Shown here: positions 17,830 through 26,810 of the stretch, piece after piece
How the letters are laid out: each line of letters begins with the position of its first letter
How positions within the stretch are numbered: the stretch's first letter is position 1
Source of the DNA: Thermodesulfovibrio sp. 3907-1M
GTDB lineage: Bacteria > Nitrospirota > Thermodesulfovibrionia > Thermodesulfovibrionales > Thermodesulfovibrionaceae
Reading direction: 5' to 3'
DNA: 64,000 nt
NCBI RefSeq assembly: GCF_040450955.1
Contig: NZ_CP144373.1
Location: 1,840,486-1,904,485, forward strand
Position numbers and translations under genes: made by a program
The notes under the pieces: model-generated
The model's database searches: none
The model's input: only the letters and a program-made list of their open reading frames with translations
Told to the model about the DNA's origin: nothing

Positions 17830-18611
17830 TAAAGTCTTATTCTATAATATATTTTGCTTAACAGTGAAGAGCTGTAAATGATTAACTTTTTATTAAGCCA
17901 TCCCATGCCTTTGTTTTTTATAGCCAGTCTTTTAATATGAAAGGGATCATCTATGTTTGCTCCTCTTTGAGTTGTATAGAGAGCTTTAAATCCGAGTTTT
18001 TTTGCAACTTCTACTGTCTTGCTGTCATAAACTCCTCTGGGCCAGGCAAGATGAAGAGGCTGTTTCCCGAGATTTTTAATTAATAACTCTTTTCCCACTC
18101 TTAAATCATCCTGCAGCGCCTGATAATCAGCCCTTTCTATGAAATCAGGCGTTTTATGCGTGTGTCCATGACTCTGTATATCAAAAACGCCTTCATCCTG
18201 CATTTCCCTGAGTTCATTCCATGTGCACATTACCTCATGCTTTCTTTCTGAAAAAGCAATCTCCCACATCTCTTTATGGGTAAGTTTTAAGTTACTCCTT
18301 TTAATATCTAAATCAGTTATAAAATCTGTTGCCACAAATAACAATGCCTTCATTTTATATTTTTTGAGAACAGGATAAGCATAAATATAGTTATCAACAA
18401 AGCCATCATCAAAGGTGATAAGCACGCATTTTTTTCTTGACTCTTCAGGATTTTCCATGAGATATAAAAACTCTTTTGCTTCAAGGGTTTTCCAGCCCTT
18501 TGTTTTTAAGCCTCTCAGTTGTTCTTCAAAAATATCTGGAGTAACATTAAGGGCACTACTGCAGGGCATTACATGATGATACATCAAAACAGGGATACTG
18601 TCCTGAAACAA
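17829..18611 (-). CDS. Polysaccharide deacetylase family protein
   Basis: NodB-homology (CE4) deacetylase, 260 residues. It has VLMYHHV at the start, the metal/catalytic pair ITFDDGF (Asp68-Asp69), a zinc-binding His motif in IQSHGHTHKTP, and the LAWPRGVYD strand. The family removes N- or O-acetyl groups from cell-surface sugars. No signal peptide is evident, so it may act in the cytoplasm or be exported by another route. It begins 4 bp after the PD-(D/E)XK-like gene and leads into the WaaG-like gene, so a role in LPS/surface sugar modification is likely. The exact substrate is unknown. Confidence 0.88.
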   Translation of the reverse strand: MFQDSIPVLMYHHVMPCSSALNVTPDIFEEQLRGLKTKGWKTLEAKEFLYLMENPEESRKKCVLITFDDGFVDNYIYAYPVLKKYKMKALLFVATDFITDLDIKRSNLKLTHKEMWEIAFSERKHEVMCTWNELREMQDEGVFDIQSHGHTHKTPDFIERADYQALQDDLRVGKELLIKNLGKQPLHLAWPRGVYDSKTVEVAKKLGFKALYTTQRGANIDDPFHIKRLAIKNKGMGWLNKKLIIYSSSLLSKIYYRIRL

Positions 18612-18615
18612 TTTA

Positions 18616-19359
18616 CTATGCTATTTCGTTTATATTTTTTTCTTCTTTTTCTATAAATTCGTCTGAATGAGTATAGAGCTCTATCCCAAGTTTTTCTGCC
18701 GCAGGTTTTGCACGAGGATCAACCATTGGACAAATAGCAATGACTCTATCCACTTTTTTTTGATGTTTTTTCTCATAGAATTTTTTCTTTCTCCACAAAG
18801 TATACATGTCAGCTTTGCTCATGGAAGACTTAATCTCACACGCGATAACCACTCCGTTTCTTATTATCAAGTCAAGTTCTATCTGGTCAGGAGGTCCAAA
18901 TACTTCTCCTTTTTCATCATAATCAACATATCGCATAACTTCCACACCGAAGGAATCCTCAATGATTGCTTTAAGTCCATTACGAAATGATTCTTCTGAG
19001 TAAAGTCCCCATCTTGCACCAAGTGCACCAATTGTATAAAGATGTCTTCTGTCAATTTTGTCAAGCCTTTTAAGCATTTCATTTATAGTTTTTTGATTTT
19101 CTTCCCATTTTCTATTCCACTCAGCCTGAGTTTCATCCCATCTTTTGCTCCACTCTTGCCATCTTTTTTCAGATTGTTCCTGCATCTGCAAAAGCTGTTG
19201 ATAAAGTTGTTCTATTCTGTCTTCTGTTTTTTTCTTTGGAGGGTAATAAAGCTTTGTTATTTGAAGAATATATCTGCGAAAAGAAGGATCTGTTCTCAAA
19301 ATTGTTGGTAATTCAGTTTTAATTATTTTTTTTATTTCTTCAAGATTAGTGGACGCCAT
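18616..19359 (-). CDS. DUF3782-like PD-(D/E)XK nuclease-fold protein
   Basis: 247 residues. Residues about 40-95 form a long charged, Gln/Trp-rich coiled coil (QQLLQMQEQSEKRWQEWSKR and following). The C-terminal part resembles the PD-(D/E)XK nuclease fold: Glu in EESFRNGL, then ELDLII and VVIACEIKSS, matching the E...D...ExK order. Such proteins (DUF3782 type) are common in thermophiles and cyanobacteria. Their function is not established, and nuclease activity is inference. It lies between the CCA-transferase fusion and the deacetylase. A TGCTATTAT box 5 nt before the ATG and no ribosome binding site suggest a leaderless start. Confidence 0.7.
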   Translation of the reverse strand: MASTNLEEIKKIIKTELPTILRTDPSFRRYILQITKLYYPPKKKTEDRIEQLYQQLLQMQEQSEKRWQEWSKRWDETQAEWNRKWEENQKTINEMLKRLDKIDRRHLYTIGALGARWGLYSEESFRNGLKAIIEDSFGVEVMRYVDYDEKGEVFGPPDQIELDLIIRNGVVIACEIKSSMSKADMYTLWRKKKFYEKKHQKKVDRVIAICPMVDPRAKPAAEKLGIELYTHSDEFIEKEEKNINEIA

Positions 19360-19364
19360 AAACT

Positions 19365-19373
19365 ATAATAGCA
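19365..19373 (-). promoter_or_regulatory. Possible extended -10 box, leaderless start
   Basis: TGCTATTAT on the minus strand in the 25-bp gap after the CCA-transferase gene. It is only 5 nt from the ATG at 19359, with no ribosome binding site between. Confidence 0.35.
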
Positions 19374-19384
19374 TATAAAATTTT

Positions 19385-21997
19385 TTATTTTCCAAAATTT
19401 TTTGCAAACTCTATCTCCTCTTCTTTTGATAGGAGTCTCCCCTGGAGCTTTTCCTTTAAAATTTCATCAAAAATCTTTTTATAAATAGGTCCAGGCGGAA
19501 TTCCAAGAGTTTTTAGATCTTCTCCACGCAATAAGGGCTTTATTTCTTTAAGCTTAGTAAGATAGAAAGAAATTGCTTTTTTTTGCTGCTCCTGTGCATA
19601 AACCATCATCAAAATTATTATTTCTATGTTCAAACTGCTTAAGAGTGTATATATTTCTACAGGAGACTCTTCAGAAGGAAAAGCCTGCAGGGCTTTCTCA
19701 GCGGAGATAATATTTTCAATAACTTCCTTTTTTATATTCTCTGGAACGCATATTTTTTGAAGAAACTCCTGCCTTTCATGATCCTCCAGGTTCCAGAGCA
19801 TGACCATTAAATAGATTAATTCTTTTCTGTATTTTTCTTTTAAAAAAAGGAGTTCCATGGCTTGCACAGTTTCATAAGCTCTTGCAAGTTCACTGTAAAG
19901 TTTTTTTTCTTCTAAGGAAGGGTGAAGGATTTTGAGTAAACCATAATCTGCAAGTCTTTTTATTGAGTGATGAGGTTGAGTTTCCTTTAAAAGTAAAATG
20001 AGTTCCTCATAAAGTCTTGGTCCTTTAAGTTTCTCAAAAATGCTCATCTTAACCGCAAGTTTTATTAAATTTTCAGTGTGTTTTGATATTTTAAATCCCA
20101 ATTTCTCTGAAAATCTTATGGCTCTTATAGCTCTGGTAGGGTCTTCCACAAAGCTTAGGTTATGAAGCACTCTTATTTTTTTGTCTTTTATGTCTCTCTG
20201 TCCACCAAAAAAATCTATGAGCAATCCGAAGTTTTTTGAATTTAGTTTGACAGCCAGAGCATTTATTGTAAAATCTCTTCTATATAAATCTTTTTTGATG
20301 GATGAAGTTTCAACTTTTGGTAAAGCTGCTGGTGACTCATAGTATTCTGTTCGGGCTGTTGCAATATCTATGTAAAAGCTCTTTTTTTCACCATTTCTTA
20401 TGATTTCTTTTAAGATCTTGGCAGTAGCAAATCTTGGATGAGGAATTACCTTGCCATCTATTTTTTTTGAAAGCTCCTGTGCAAAAGCTATGCCATCTCC
20501 TTCAACTACAATATCTACATCAGGACTCGGTCTTCTCATAATAAGGTCTCTCACTGAGCCACCTACCAGATAGGCTCCATATCCCATTTCTTCAGCAAGT
20601 TTTCCAGCAGTAGTGAGAATTTCATAAATTTCTTCAGAGAAAAACTCTTTCATCAGCTTTGCTACATTTTTGCTTGATTCTTCGACCTCTACAGGCTTTG
20701 AAATCTTAAATTTTTTTATTAATTCTTCATATAAATTACGCAGTATATCGGTTCTGGTAATAACTCCCACCACTTTATCATCTTTGACAATTGGAACAAA
20801 TCTCTGATTAAGTTCAACCATGTTTTTTTCTACCTCCCATAATGGAGTGTCTTCCTCAGCAGTGTAGGCATCTGTTGTAGCAAAATCTCCAACTCTTGAT
20901 TGTTTCAGTCCATGAAAAATTGCTTTTTCAACCACACCTCTTGTGATTACTCCAATGTATTTATTATTTTTAATTACAGGCATGGCATTTATGCCATATT
21001 TTGTCATCATTCCTTCAACTTCTTTGATTGTTCTGTCCCATTGAACAGAGATTACCGGAGTTGTCATTAAATCTCTGGCAACTTTTTCTGGCTTTATTTG
21101 CTGTTTAATAACTTTGACAAGCTCATCAATAATTAAATTAACAGGTTTTTCTTTTAAAGTGGCACTTCCTGCAGCCCGGTGTCCGCCTCCTCCAAATTCA
21201 GTTAAAATTAAACCTACATCAACCTGCGGAGTGTTACTTCTTCCGATTATCAAAATTTTATCTTCCATTTCAATGATGACAAAAAGCGCATCTGTGTCAA
21301 TAATGTCCATTACTTTATGAGCAATGTGAGAGATGTCCTGAGGCTCTTCTTTTACAGCATGACCGATGTTAATTCTTATTCCATTAATTAAATGTTCCTG
21401 CAGGGAGTTAAGAATCTCATTAAGAAGAGATACTTCTTCCCGTGAAAGCTCTTCCTTAAGAAATTGTGAAACTATATTCAAATTTGCTCCTCTTTTAAGT
21501 AAATATGCCACTGATAGGACATCTCTTTCAGTTGTTGATGGGAAAAGAAGACATCCTGTTTCTTCATAAATTCCCAGACACAGAAGAGTTGCTTCAAGAG
21601 GGGTTATAGGAATATTCTTTTTACGGAAAATTTCTGTAAAAAGGGATGCAAGAGCACCAATCTGCTCTGTTATTTCAAAATCTGCTTTTATGTCATCTTC
21701 TCCCTTAGGATGATGATCATAAAGATGAACTTTTAGTTGTTTTTTTAATAGTTGGGCAAGTTCTCCAATTCTTTGAACGCTTCTTGTATCAACAACTATT
21801 AAGGTTTTCACTTTATCTAAATCAACTTCTTTTATTTTTTTTATTTCAAAGGGCTTGAAAGTTTCAAAAAAAAGCTTAACCTTCTTTTCCATTGAGCCAG
21901 GTAGCACGACAACTGCCTCTGGATAAAGTTTTTTTGCTGCCATACAAGAAGCAAGAGCGTCAAAATCAGCATTAAGATGGGTTGTTATTATCTGCAT
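19385..21997 (-). CDS. DHH-CBS-CCA tRNA nucleotidyltransferase fusion
   Basis: A 870-residue multidomain protein. Residues 1-290 form a DHH/DHHA1 phosphoesterase: THLNADFDA, VVDTR (Asp70), DHH at 94-96 and GGGGHRAAGS (269-278). Two CBS domains follow (about 307-425), which in other proteins bind adenyl nucleotides. Residues about 455-870 are a class II CCA-adding/poly(A) polymerase module, with head motif GGSVRD (479-484), the metal-binding DVD (493-495), RRDFTINALAV and the RNA-binding neck/body. No HD domain is seen. The CCA module would repair or add the tRNA 3' end; the DHH part may hydrolyse a small nucleotide or RNA. The fused arrangement is known in a limited set of bacteria. It is coupled to the regulator upstream (TAATG). 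Confidence 0.92.
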   Translation of the reverse strand: MQIITTHLNADFDALASCMAAKKLYPEAVVVLPGSMEKKVKLFFETFKPFEIKKIKEVDLDKVKTLIVVDTRSVQRIGELAQLLKKQLKVHLYDHHPKGEDDIKADFEITEQIGALASLFTEIFRKKNIPITPLEATLLCLGIYEETGCLLFPSTTERDVLSVAYLLKRGANLNIVSQFLKEELSREEVSLLNEILNSLQEHLINGIRINIGHAVKEEPQDISHIAHKVMDIIDTDALFVIIEMEDKILIIGRSNTPQVDVGLILTEFGGGGHRAAGSATLKEKPVNLIIDELVKVIKQQIKPEKVARDLMTTPVISVQWDRTIKEVEGMMTKYGINAMPVIKNNKYIGVITRGVVEKAIFHGLKQSRVGDFATTDAYTAEEDTPLWEVEKNMVELNQRFVPIVKDDKVVGVITRTDILRNLYEELIKKFKISKPVEVEESSKNVAKLMKEFFSEEIYEILTTAGKLAEEMGYGAYLVGGSVRDLIMRRPSPDVDIVVEGDGIAFAQELSKKIDGKVIPHPRFATAKILKEIIRNGEKKSFYIDIATARTEYYESPAALPKVETSSIKKDLYRRDFTINALAVKLNSKNFGLLIDFFGGQRDIKDKKIRVLHNLSFVEDPTRAIRAIRFSEKLGFKISKHTENLIKLAVKMSIFEKLKGPRLYEELILLLKETQPHHSIKRLADYGLLKILHPSLEEKKLYSELARAYETVQAMELLFLKEKYRKELIYLMVMLWNLEDHERQEFLQKICVPENIKKEVIENIISAEKALQAFPSEESPVEIYTLLSSLNIEIIILMMVYAQEQQKKAISFYLTKLKEIKPLLRGEDLKTLGIPPGPIYKKIFDEILKEKLQGRLLSKEEEIEFAKNFGK

Positions 21998-22977
21998 TAT
22001 TTCACAGTTTCGTTCAGTTCTTTAAAATCAATCATTGCCTGATAATCACAAAGTGTGGAGATAGCTGAAGTATATGTCTGAATGCCAGATTCTTCAACTG
22101 CTGCAATGGGATTCAGTCCTCCCACGACTATAATACCAACCCGGTCTATTCCAACAGGGATGTCAAGCAAAGACTGATTTGGCTCGCCAAACATAAGAAT
22201 TCCCTGAAATCCTTTGTCCTGCATTATTGCATAAATCTCTTTAACTTTATTTAGGCAAACAGTTGGAATCTCTCTAAAGCTTGCAAGAACTCTTCCATAA
22301 CCGTTTTTGATGGCACCTGAAACATCGGTCATCTTACCTCTTATAAATATTTCCAGTGGGTCAAGTGATGTTCCGTCATAACTTATGAGGGCATTAAATC
22401 TATAAGGCTGTCCATCCCTTATTTCAAGCACTCCACCAAACCTTGATATAACAGGTATTCCATGTTTTAATAAAATAGCGTTGAGCGTGACACTACATAT
22501 TGTTCCTATACAAACATGATCATCAGGGACAATAACAGTCTCATCATCTTTTTCTATAAAAAGAATTCTATTGCTCATTACGAGTGAAGAGTTAAAGACA
22601 TTTTCCATTGATTTGAGAGCTTTTTTAAGTTTGCTTTTTGGAATGTAGCTGAGATTGACAATAATCTTGCCTTTACATGAATTTATATCAAAATCAGAAA
22701 GATAACTCAGCGTTTCAATCTTATTTATGATAAATCCAACTTTTTCAACTGTGCTTACAGTTTCAAGCTCCTGCCTGCCTTTTTCAGTTATAACTCTGCC
22801 CTCTTTACCAAAGACTTTTGTCAAGCCTTTCTCATCAAGAATTTTCAGATGATATCTAACTGTTCTCTCTGATAAATTTACACCATACATCTTTAATTTT
22901 TTTGCAATTTCTTTTGAGCCTATTATTTTATTTTCCTTTGCAAGAATTTTCAAAATAGCTATAAGTGTGCGATTCAT
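21997..22977 (-). CDS. NrpR-like (DUF128) transcriptional regulator
   Basis: 326 residues. A winged-helix DNA-binding domain (about 1-70; SKEIAKKLKMYGVNLSERTV, RYHLKILDEKGL) is joined to one DUF128/NRD sensor domain (about 80-320; GTICSVTLNAILLKHGIPVI, GRVLASFREIP, VGIDRVGIIVVGGLNPI). In methanogens NrpR represses nitrogen-assimilation genes and responds to 2-oxoglutarate. Whether the bacterial protein does so is not shown. AAGGAGG precedes the ATG. It is divergent from the lactate permease gene across 261 bp and co-directional with the CCA-transferase fusion. A GGAA-N6-TTCC operator of the archaeal type was not found in the intergenic space. Confidence 0.85.
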   Translation of the reverse strand: MNRTLIAILKILAKENKIIGSKEIAKKLKMYGVNLSERTVRYHLKILDEKGLTKVFGKEGRVITEKGRQELETVSTVEKVGFIINKIETLSYLSDFDINSCKGKIIVNLSYIPKSKLKKALKSMENVFNSSLVMSNRILFIEKDDETVIVPDDHVCIGTICSVTLNAILLKHGIPVISRFGGVLEIRDGQPYRFNALISYDGTSLDPLEIFIRGKMTDVSGAIKNGYGRVLASFREIPTVCLNKVKEIYAIMQDKGFQGILMFGEPNQSLLDIPVGIDRVGIIVVGGLNPIAAVEESGIQTYTSAISTLCDYQAMIDFKELNETVK

Positions 22978-23085
22978 AAATCCTCCTTGTTTCGGTTTAT
23001 CCTAAGATTGCCGAATAGAATTAACAAAGCATTGCCTCTGCCGTGATTGTGAGTCCAACAAGCTCGGGCGTTGCAGTATTCTCAA

Positions 23086-23130
23086 ATTCCTCGCCTTTGG
23101 CTCGGAATGACAAGGCAAAGGCTCGAAATA
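23086..23130 (-). repeat. Palindromic repeat, intergenic
   Basis: A full copy (23086-23111), with arms ATTCCTCG and CGGAATGAC around a GCC-TTT-GGC centre, followed by a decayed right arm (GGCTCGAAAT). It lies between the NrpR-like gene and the lactate permease gene. Confidence 0.75.
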
Positions 23131-23173
23131 ATATTTTCTCTCAGCAACTTTAAAATTATACCATGTTGATTTT

Positions 23174-23203
23174 TATAATGAAAAATTGTTTAAAATATTA
23201 AAC
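23174..23203 (+). promoter_or_regulatory. Likely lldP promoter region with inverted repeat
   Basis: TATAAT at 23174-23179 is followed by a 16-bp inverted repeat GTTTAA-AATA-TTAAAC (23188-23203), about 35 bp before the permease ATG. The inverted repeat sits where a repressor site would be expected, at or just after the transcription start. No strong -35 box. The regulator binding it is unknown. Confidence 0.35.
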
Positions 23204-23238
23204 TTTTTTGAAATTTTCAACTCTAAAAGGAGGGTAAG

Positions 23239-24822
23239 ATGGATTTCTTTTTAGCTATTTTCCCGATTCTTGTGGTTTTAATAGGTATGCTCGTTTTTTA
23301 TCGTTCAGGGAGCTTTGTTTCTGTAGTAGGATGGGTTCTTGCTGTAATTGTAGCAGTTTACTATTTTAAAACTCCATGGAATGTTGTATGGGGTGCTACA
23401 CTTACGGGAATTGTGAAAGCCTTTGGAATATCCTTAGCTGTAGTATTTACAATGTTTTTGATATTTTTAATGAGAGAAACAGGGGCATTAAAGAAAATCA
23501 TTGAGTATGTAAAGGGAATTGCCAGAAATAAGGAGGAACAGACTCTTTTTATTGGAATGGGATTTGGTTCTTTAAGCACAGCACTGGGAATGGTAACTCC
23601 TGCAATGTTTCCACCAATTTTTTTATTACTCGGTTTTTCCCCTATTGCAGCCATTGGCGTAAGCATTCTGTGCTACGACCCTCTCACTTCCTTTGCTCTC
23701 TTTACAATCCCTTTGACTCTGCCTTCAAAAGTTGCAATGGCATTTGGCATTAAACCTCCTGGCATAGAAAGCCTTAATGAATTTATCTGGGATTACACTT
23801 TCAAGGTAACTGTTTTATTACCTGTAATCTCAGTAATTTTTGCTTTTTTAATGCTTAAAGTTGTGGGAGGGAAAGAAGCTATAAAGAAAAACTGGAAAGC
23901 GGCATTGATTTCAGGGCTTGTGCTTTCATTTTCTGCTCTGATAATAGCCGGTTTCAGAATTCTTCCAGTAGAGATTATAGGAATTATCTCTGGATTAATT
24001 ACCATGCTCACAGTTTATTTTATTTATCGCAGGAATAACAGCCAGGAGCAAAGCAGAGCTGTTTTTAATAAAGAAGTTTTTATAGCCTGCCTACCATTTA
24101 TTCTGCTAATAATAATCTCGCTCATTGTAAATATTCCTTCGTTAAAAACGAAGCTTGAAAATGTTCTGGGTCAGACAGAGGTAATTAGAATCATCGCCGA
24201 TAAAAGAGAAGATCTCAACATTCTTGGAAATGTCTGGTTCTGGATAATGTTTGTCTCTTTTATTTCAGTATTTATACTAAGACCATCAGGAAAGCAATTA
24301 AGCAATGTCTTTAAACTCTGGATAACAAGAATATGGGGACCATTTCTGGCTTACTCACTTTTTTTCGCTGTCGCATTCATTATGGCATGGTCTGCAATGG
24401 AAGTTTCTAATGGAAAGCTTGTTCCATCTCAATATTTTGCTCAGTATAATATGGACAGAATTATTGGAATCACCCTTGCAAATGTCTTTGGTCCTGCCTA
24501 TCCTTTCATTGCACCTTTTCTTGGTCTTTTTGGTGCCTTTGTGGGCGGAAGTGAAACAGCGTCAAATGTTCTTTTTGCAAAGATTCAATGGGAGGCAACA
24601 CTTTCAACAGTTGGAGCAAATGCTTTTATGTGGATTTATGCAGCCCACGCAGTTGGTGGAGGAATAGCCTCTGCAATAACTCCTTCTAAGATTACAAATG
24701 CGGCTGCAACAATTGGTGTTGGAGGAAAAGAGGAAGCACAGTTTATAAAAGCGGTTTTGATTCCAGTTTTACTCATGTGTGCCATAACAGGTGCAATGGT
24801 TATGGCAATTGTGTATTTATAG
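23239..24822 (+). CDS. lldP: L-lactate permease family transporter
   Basis: Polytopic inner-membrane protein, 527 residues, with about twelve to thirteen hydrophobic segments, of the LctP/LldP family that imports lactate or glycolate with protons. Family stretches include GMGFGSLSTALGMVTPAMFP, FGALGA-like FLGLFGAFVGGSETASN and AITPSKITNAAATIG near the end. A strong ribosome binding site (AAAGGAGGG) precedes the ATG. It is divergent from the NrpR-like gene. Lactate is a typical electron donor for anaerobic sulfate reducers, which fits the suggested lifestyle, but the substrate is inferred from family only. radA follows 22 bp downstream. Confidence 0.92.
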   Translation: MDFFLAIFPILVVLIGMLVFYRSGSFVSVVGWVLAVIVAVYYFKTPWNVVWGATLTGIVKAFGISLAVVFTMFLIFLMRETGALKKIIEYVKGIARNKEEQTLFIGMGFGSLSTALGMVTPAMFPPIFLLLGFSPIAAIGVSILCYDPLTSFALFTIPLTLPSKVAMAFGIKPPGIESLNEFIWDYTFKVTVLLPVISVIFAFLMLKVVGGKEAIKKNWKAALISGLVLSFSALIIAGFRILPVEIIGIISGLITMLTVYFIYRRNNSQEQSRAVFNKEVFIACLPFILLIIISLIVNIPSLKTKLENVLGQTEVIRIIADKREDLNILGNVWFWIMFVSFISVFILRPSGKQLSNVFKLWITRIWGPFLAYSLFFAVAFIMAWSAMEVSNGKLVPSQYFAQYNMDRIIGITLANVFGPAYPFIAPFLGLFGAFVGGSETASNVLFAKIQWEATLSTVGANAFMWIYAAHAVGGGIASAITPSKITNAAATIGVGGKEEAQFIKAVLIPVLLMCAITGAMVMAIVYL

Positions 24823-24844
24823 CAAAATAAATTATCATTAATGC

Positions 24845-26200
24845 ATGAAGGTAAAACTGAGAAGATTTTTTCAGTGCCAGAGCTGTGGATATATTTCACC
24901 AAAGTGGATTGGCCGATGCCCTGATTGTGGCGCATGGAATAGCTTTGTTGAGGAAACTATAGAAGCAGGAGCTGAAAGAAAAACTTTATCAGAAACTGTT
25001 CAGCCTGTCTCCATTAGTTCCATTGAAATTACAGTATCGGATAGGTTTTTAACTGGAATTGGTGAACTTGACAGAGTTCTTGGTGGCGGATTAGTTAAAG
25101 GCTCTCTTATTCTTATTGGAGGAGACCCTGGTATTGGAAAATCAACGCTACTGCTACAGGCATCCCTTAATCTTTCAGTGCAGTATGGTAAAGTTCTTTA
25201 TGTTTCAGCAGAAGAATCTCTTACCCAGATAAAACTTAGAGCAGAAAGGCTCGGAATTAGTTCAGAGGGAATTTTGCTTCTAAGTGAAACCCTTGTTGAG
25301 AAAATTATTGAATGTGCAAAAGAAACTCAACCAGCTGTGCTAATTGTTGATTCAATTCAGACAGTTTACACTGAAGAAGTAGTTTCAGCACCTGGTTCTG
25401 TAAGTCAGATTAGAGATTCTGCAGCAAAATTTATGAATTTTGCAAAATCCACGGGTGTGCCTGTCTTTCTAATTGGTCATGTGACAAAGGAAGGAGCAAT
25501 AGCAGGTCCAAGAGTGCTTGAGCATCTTGTAGATACAGTTCTTTATTTTGAAGGAGACAGAGGACATGCCTACAGAATCTTAAGAAGCGTAAAAAACCGT
25601 TTTGGACCAACCAATGAAATAGGTGTTTTTGAGATGACTTCGCAAGGACTCTCAGAGGTTGAAAATCCTTCCCTCATTTTTCTATCCGAACATGGAGTCT
25701 GCAGTGGCTCAGCCATTACGGCAACAATTGAGGGTACAAGGGCAATTCTTACAGAGATACAGGCTCTGGTGGCACCTTCTCAATTTGGCATGCCAAGAAG
25801 GAACTATATTGGAGTTGACTATCAGAGGGTAAATCTTCTGGTTGCAGTGCTGGAGAAGCGTGGAAGAGTGAATCTTGCAGGTGCAGATATATTCGTAAAT
25901 GTAGTTGGTGGACTCAAAATTACAGAGCCTGCTTCAGATTTAGCAATAATTTCTGCCATTGTTTCCTCTTTCAGAGATGTGCCTTTGCCTGAGAGAACTG
26001 TTATTTTTGGTGAAGTTGGATTAAGTGGTGAGGTTCGTGCGATATCTCAAACTGAGTTAAGATTAAAAGAAGCATACCGAATAGGTATGAAACAGGCAAT
26101 TATTCCTAAAAGCAACTTTGAAAGACTTAAAGAAGATTATAACTTAAACATAAAAGGAGTGAGGTCAATAAATGAACTTCTTGAGATTATTGACAATTAG
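24845..26200 (+). CDS. radA: DNA repair protein RadA (Sms)
   Basis: RecA-like ATPase that processes recombination intermediates, 451 residues. N-terminal zinc finger CQSCGY...CPDCGAW (Cys11, 14, 25, 28). Walker A GGDPGIGKS (92-100), Walker B VLIVDS, the RadA-specific KNRFG motif (250-254), and a C-terminal Lon-protease-like domain (about 300-451). Complete length for the family. There is no clear ribosome binding site before the ATG. The lipoprotein gene starts inside its last 29 bases. Confidence 0.95.
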   Translation: MKVKLRRFFQCQSCGYISPKWIGRCPDCGAWNSFVEETIEAGAERKTLSETVQPVSISSIEITVSDRFLTGIGELDRVLGGGLVKGSLILIGGDPGIGKSTLLLQASLNLSVQYGKVLYVSAEESLTQIKLRAERLGISSEGILLLSETLVEKIIECAKETQPAVLIVDSIQTVYTEEVVSAPGSVSQIRDSAAKFMNFAKSTGVPVFLIGHVTKEGAIAGPRVLEHLVDTVLYFEGDRGHAYRILRSVKNRFGPTNEIGVFEMTSQGLSEVENPSLIFLSEHGVCSGSAITATIEGTRAILTEIQALVAPSQFGMPRRNYIGVDYQRVNLLVAVLEKRGRVNLAGADIFVNVVGGLKITEPASDLAIISAIVSSFRDVPLPERTVIFGEVGLSGEVRAISQTELRLKEAYRIGMKQAIIPKSNFERLKEDYNLNIKGVRSINELLEIIDN

Positions 26201-26810
26201 TTTTGTGATACTTCTTATTTTGGGTTGTGCTGAGAAGAAGCCTGAGATTTTGAAAGAGTTTTATGCTGAGGATGTTCATGATTTTATAAAAAAAATGCAG
26301 AATTATCAGAGCATTGAGAGCTCCTTAGCTATTGATTACGAAAGCAAGGGAAATCTTCTCAGTGGAGATGCTTTACTTAAAATCAACAAAAATGAAACAC
26401 TTCTTCGCATTTATTACATAGGCTTTCCTGCAGGTGAAGTTTATCAGAAAGATGAAGAAGTATCATCGACCCTACCAATAGAAAAAGATAAGGTAAAGCA
26501 AATTTTAACCGGAGTAAGAAAGGGTTTTATGTGGTGGGTTGGTGATTTTGAGATTAATGAAAAAGACAATAACTTTATTTTGAAGGAAAAAAATAGCGAC
26601 AGAGAAGTTATGCTAAATAAAAAAGGATTTATACCCGTAAGCCAGAGCTTTACTTTTGAAAATCAGCAAATTTTAATAACTTATGATAATTTTAAAGAGT
26701 TTCAGACTGAGGATAAAACTTCACTTGTAATGCCTTCCAGAATTATTGTTTATTACAAAAATAGAACCTTAACAATCAATATAGAAAAGTTAAAGCTAAT
26801 AAATGGGTAA
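26172..26810 (+). CDS. LolB/DUF4292-like lipoprotein
   Basis: Exported lipoprotein, 212 residues. Signal peptide with lipobox LILGC (Cys19). The mature part is beta-rich (YESKGNLLSGDALLKINKNE, LRIYYIGFPAGEV), resembling LolB/LolA-type or DUF4292 lipid-binding half-barrels. This similarity is by eye and not certain. It overlaps radA by 29 bp and rsmA by 8 bp, so it is translated within that operon. An envelope role, perhaps in lipoprotein or lipid handling, is inferred. Confidence 0.75.
   Translation: MNFLRLLTISFVILLILGCAEKKPEILKEFYAEDVHDFIKKMQNYQSIESSLAIDYESKGNLLSGDALLKINKNETLLRIYYIGFPAGEVYQKDEEVSSTLPIEKDKVKQILTGVRKGFMWWVGDFEINEKDNNFILKEKNSDREVMLNKKGFIPVSQSFTFENQQILITYDNFKEFQTEDKTSLVMPSRIIVYYKNRTLTINIEKLKLING

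Noticed and set aside
24833-24838. Leaderless promoter for radA (TATCAT, 6 nt before the ATG)
   Set aside because: No TGn extension and no acceptable -35 box. Such a match is expected by chance in AT-rich DNA.
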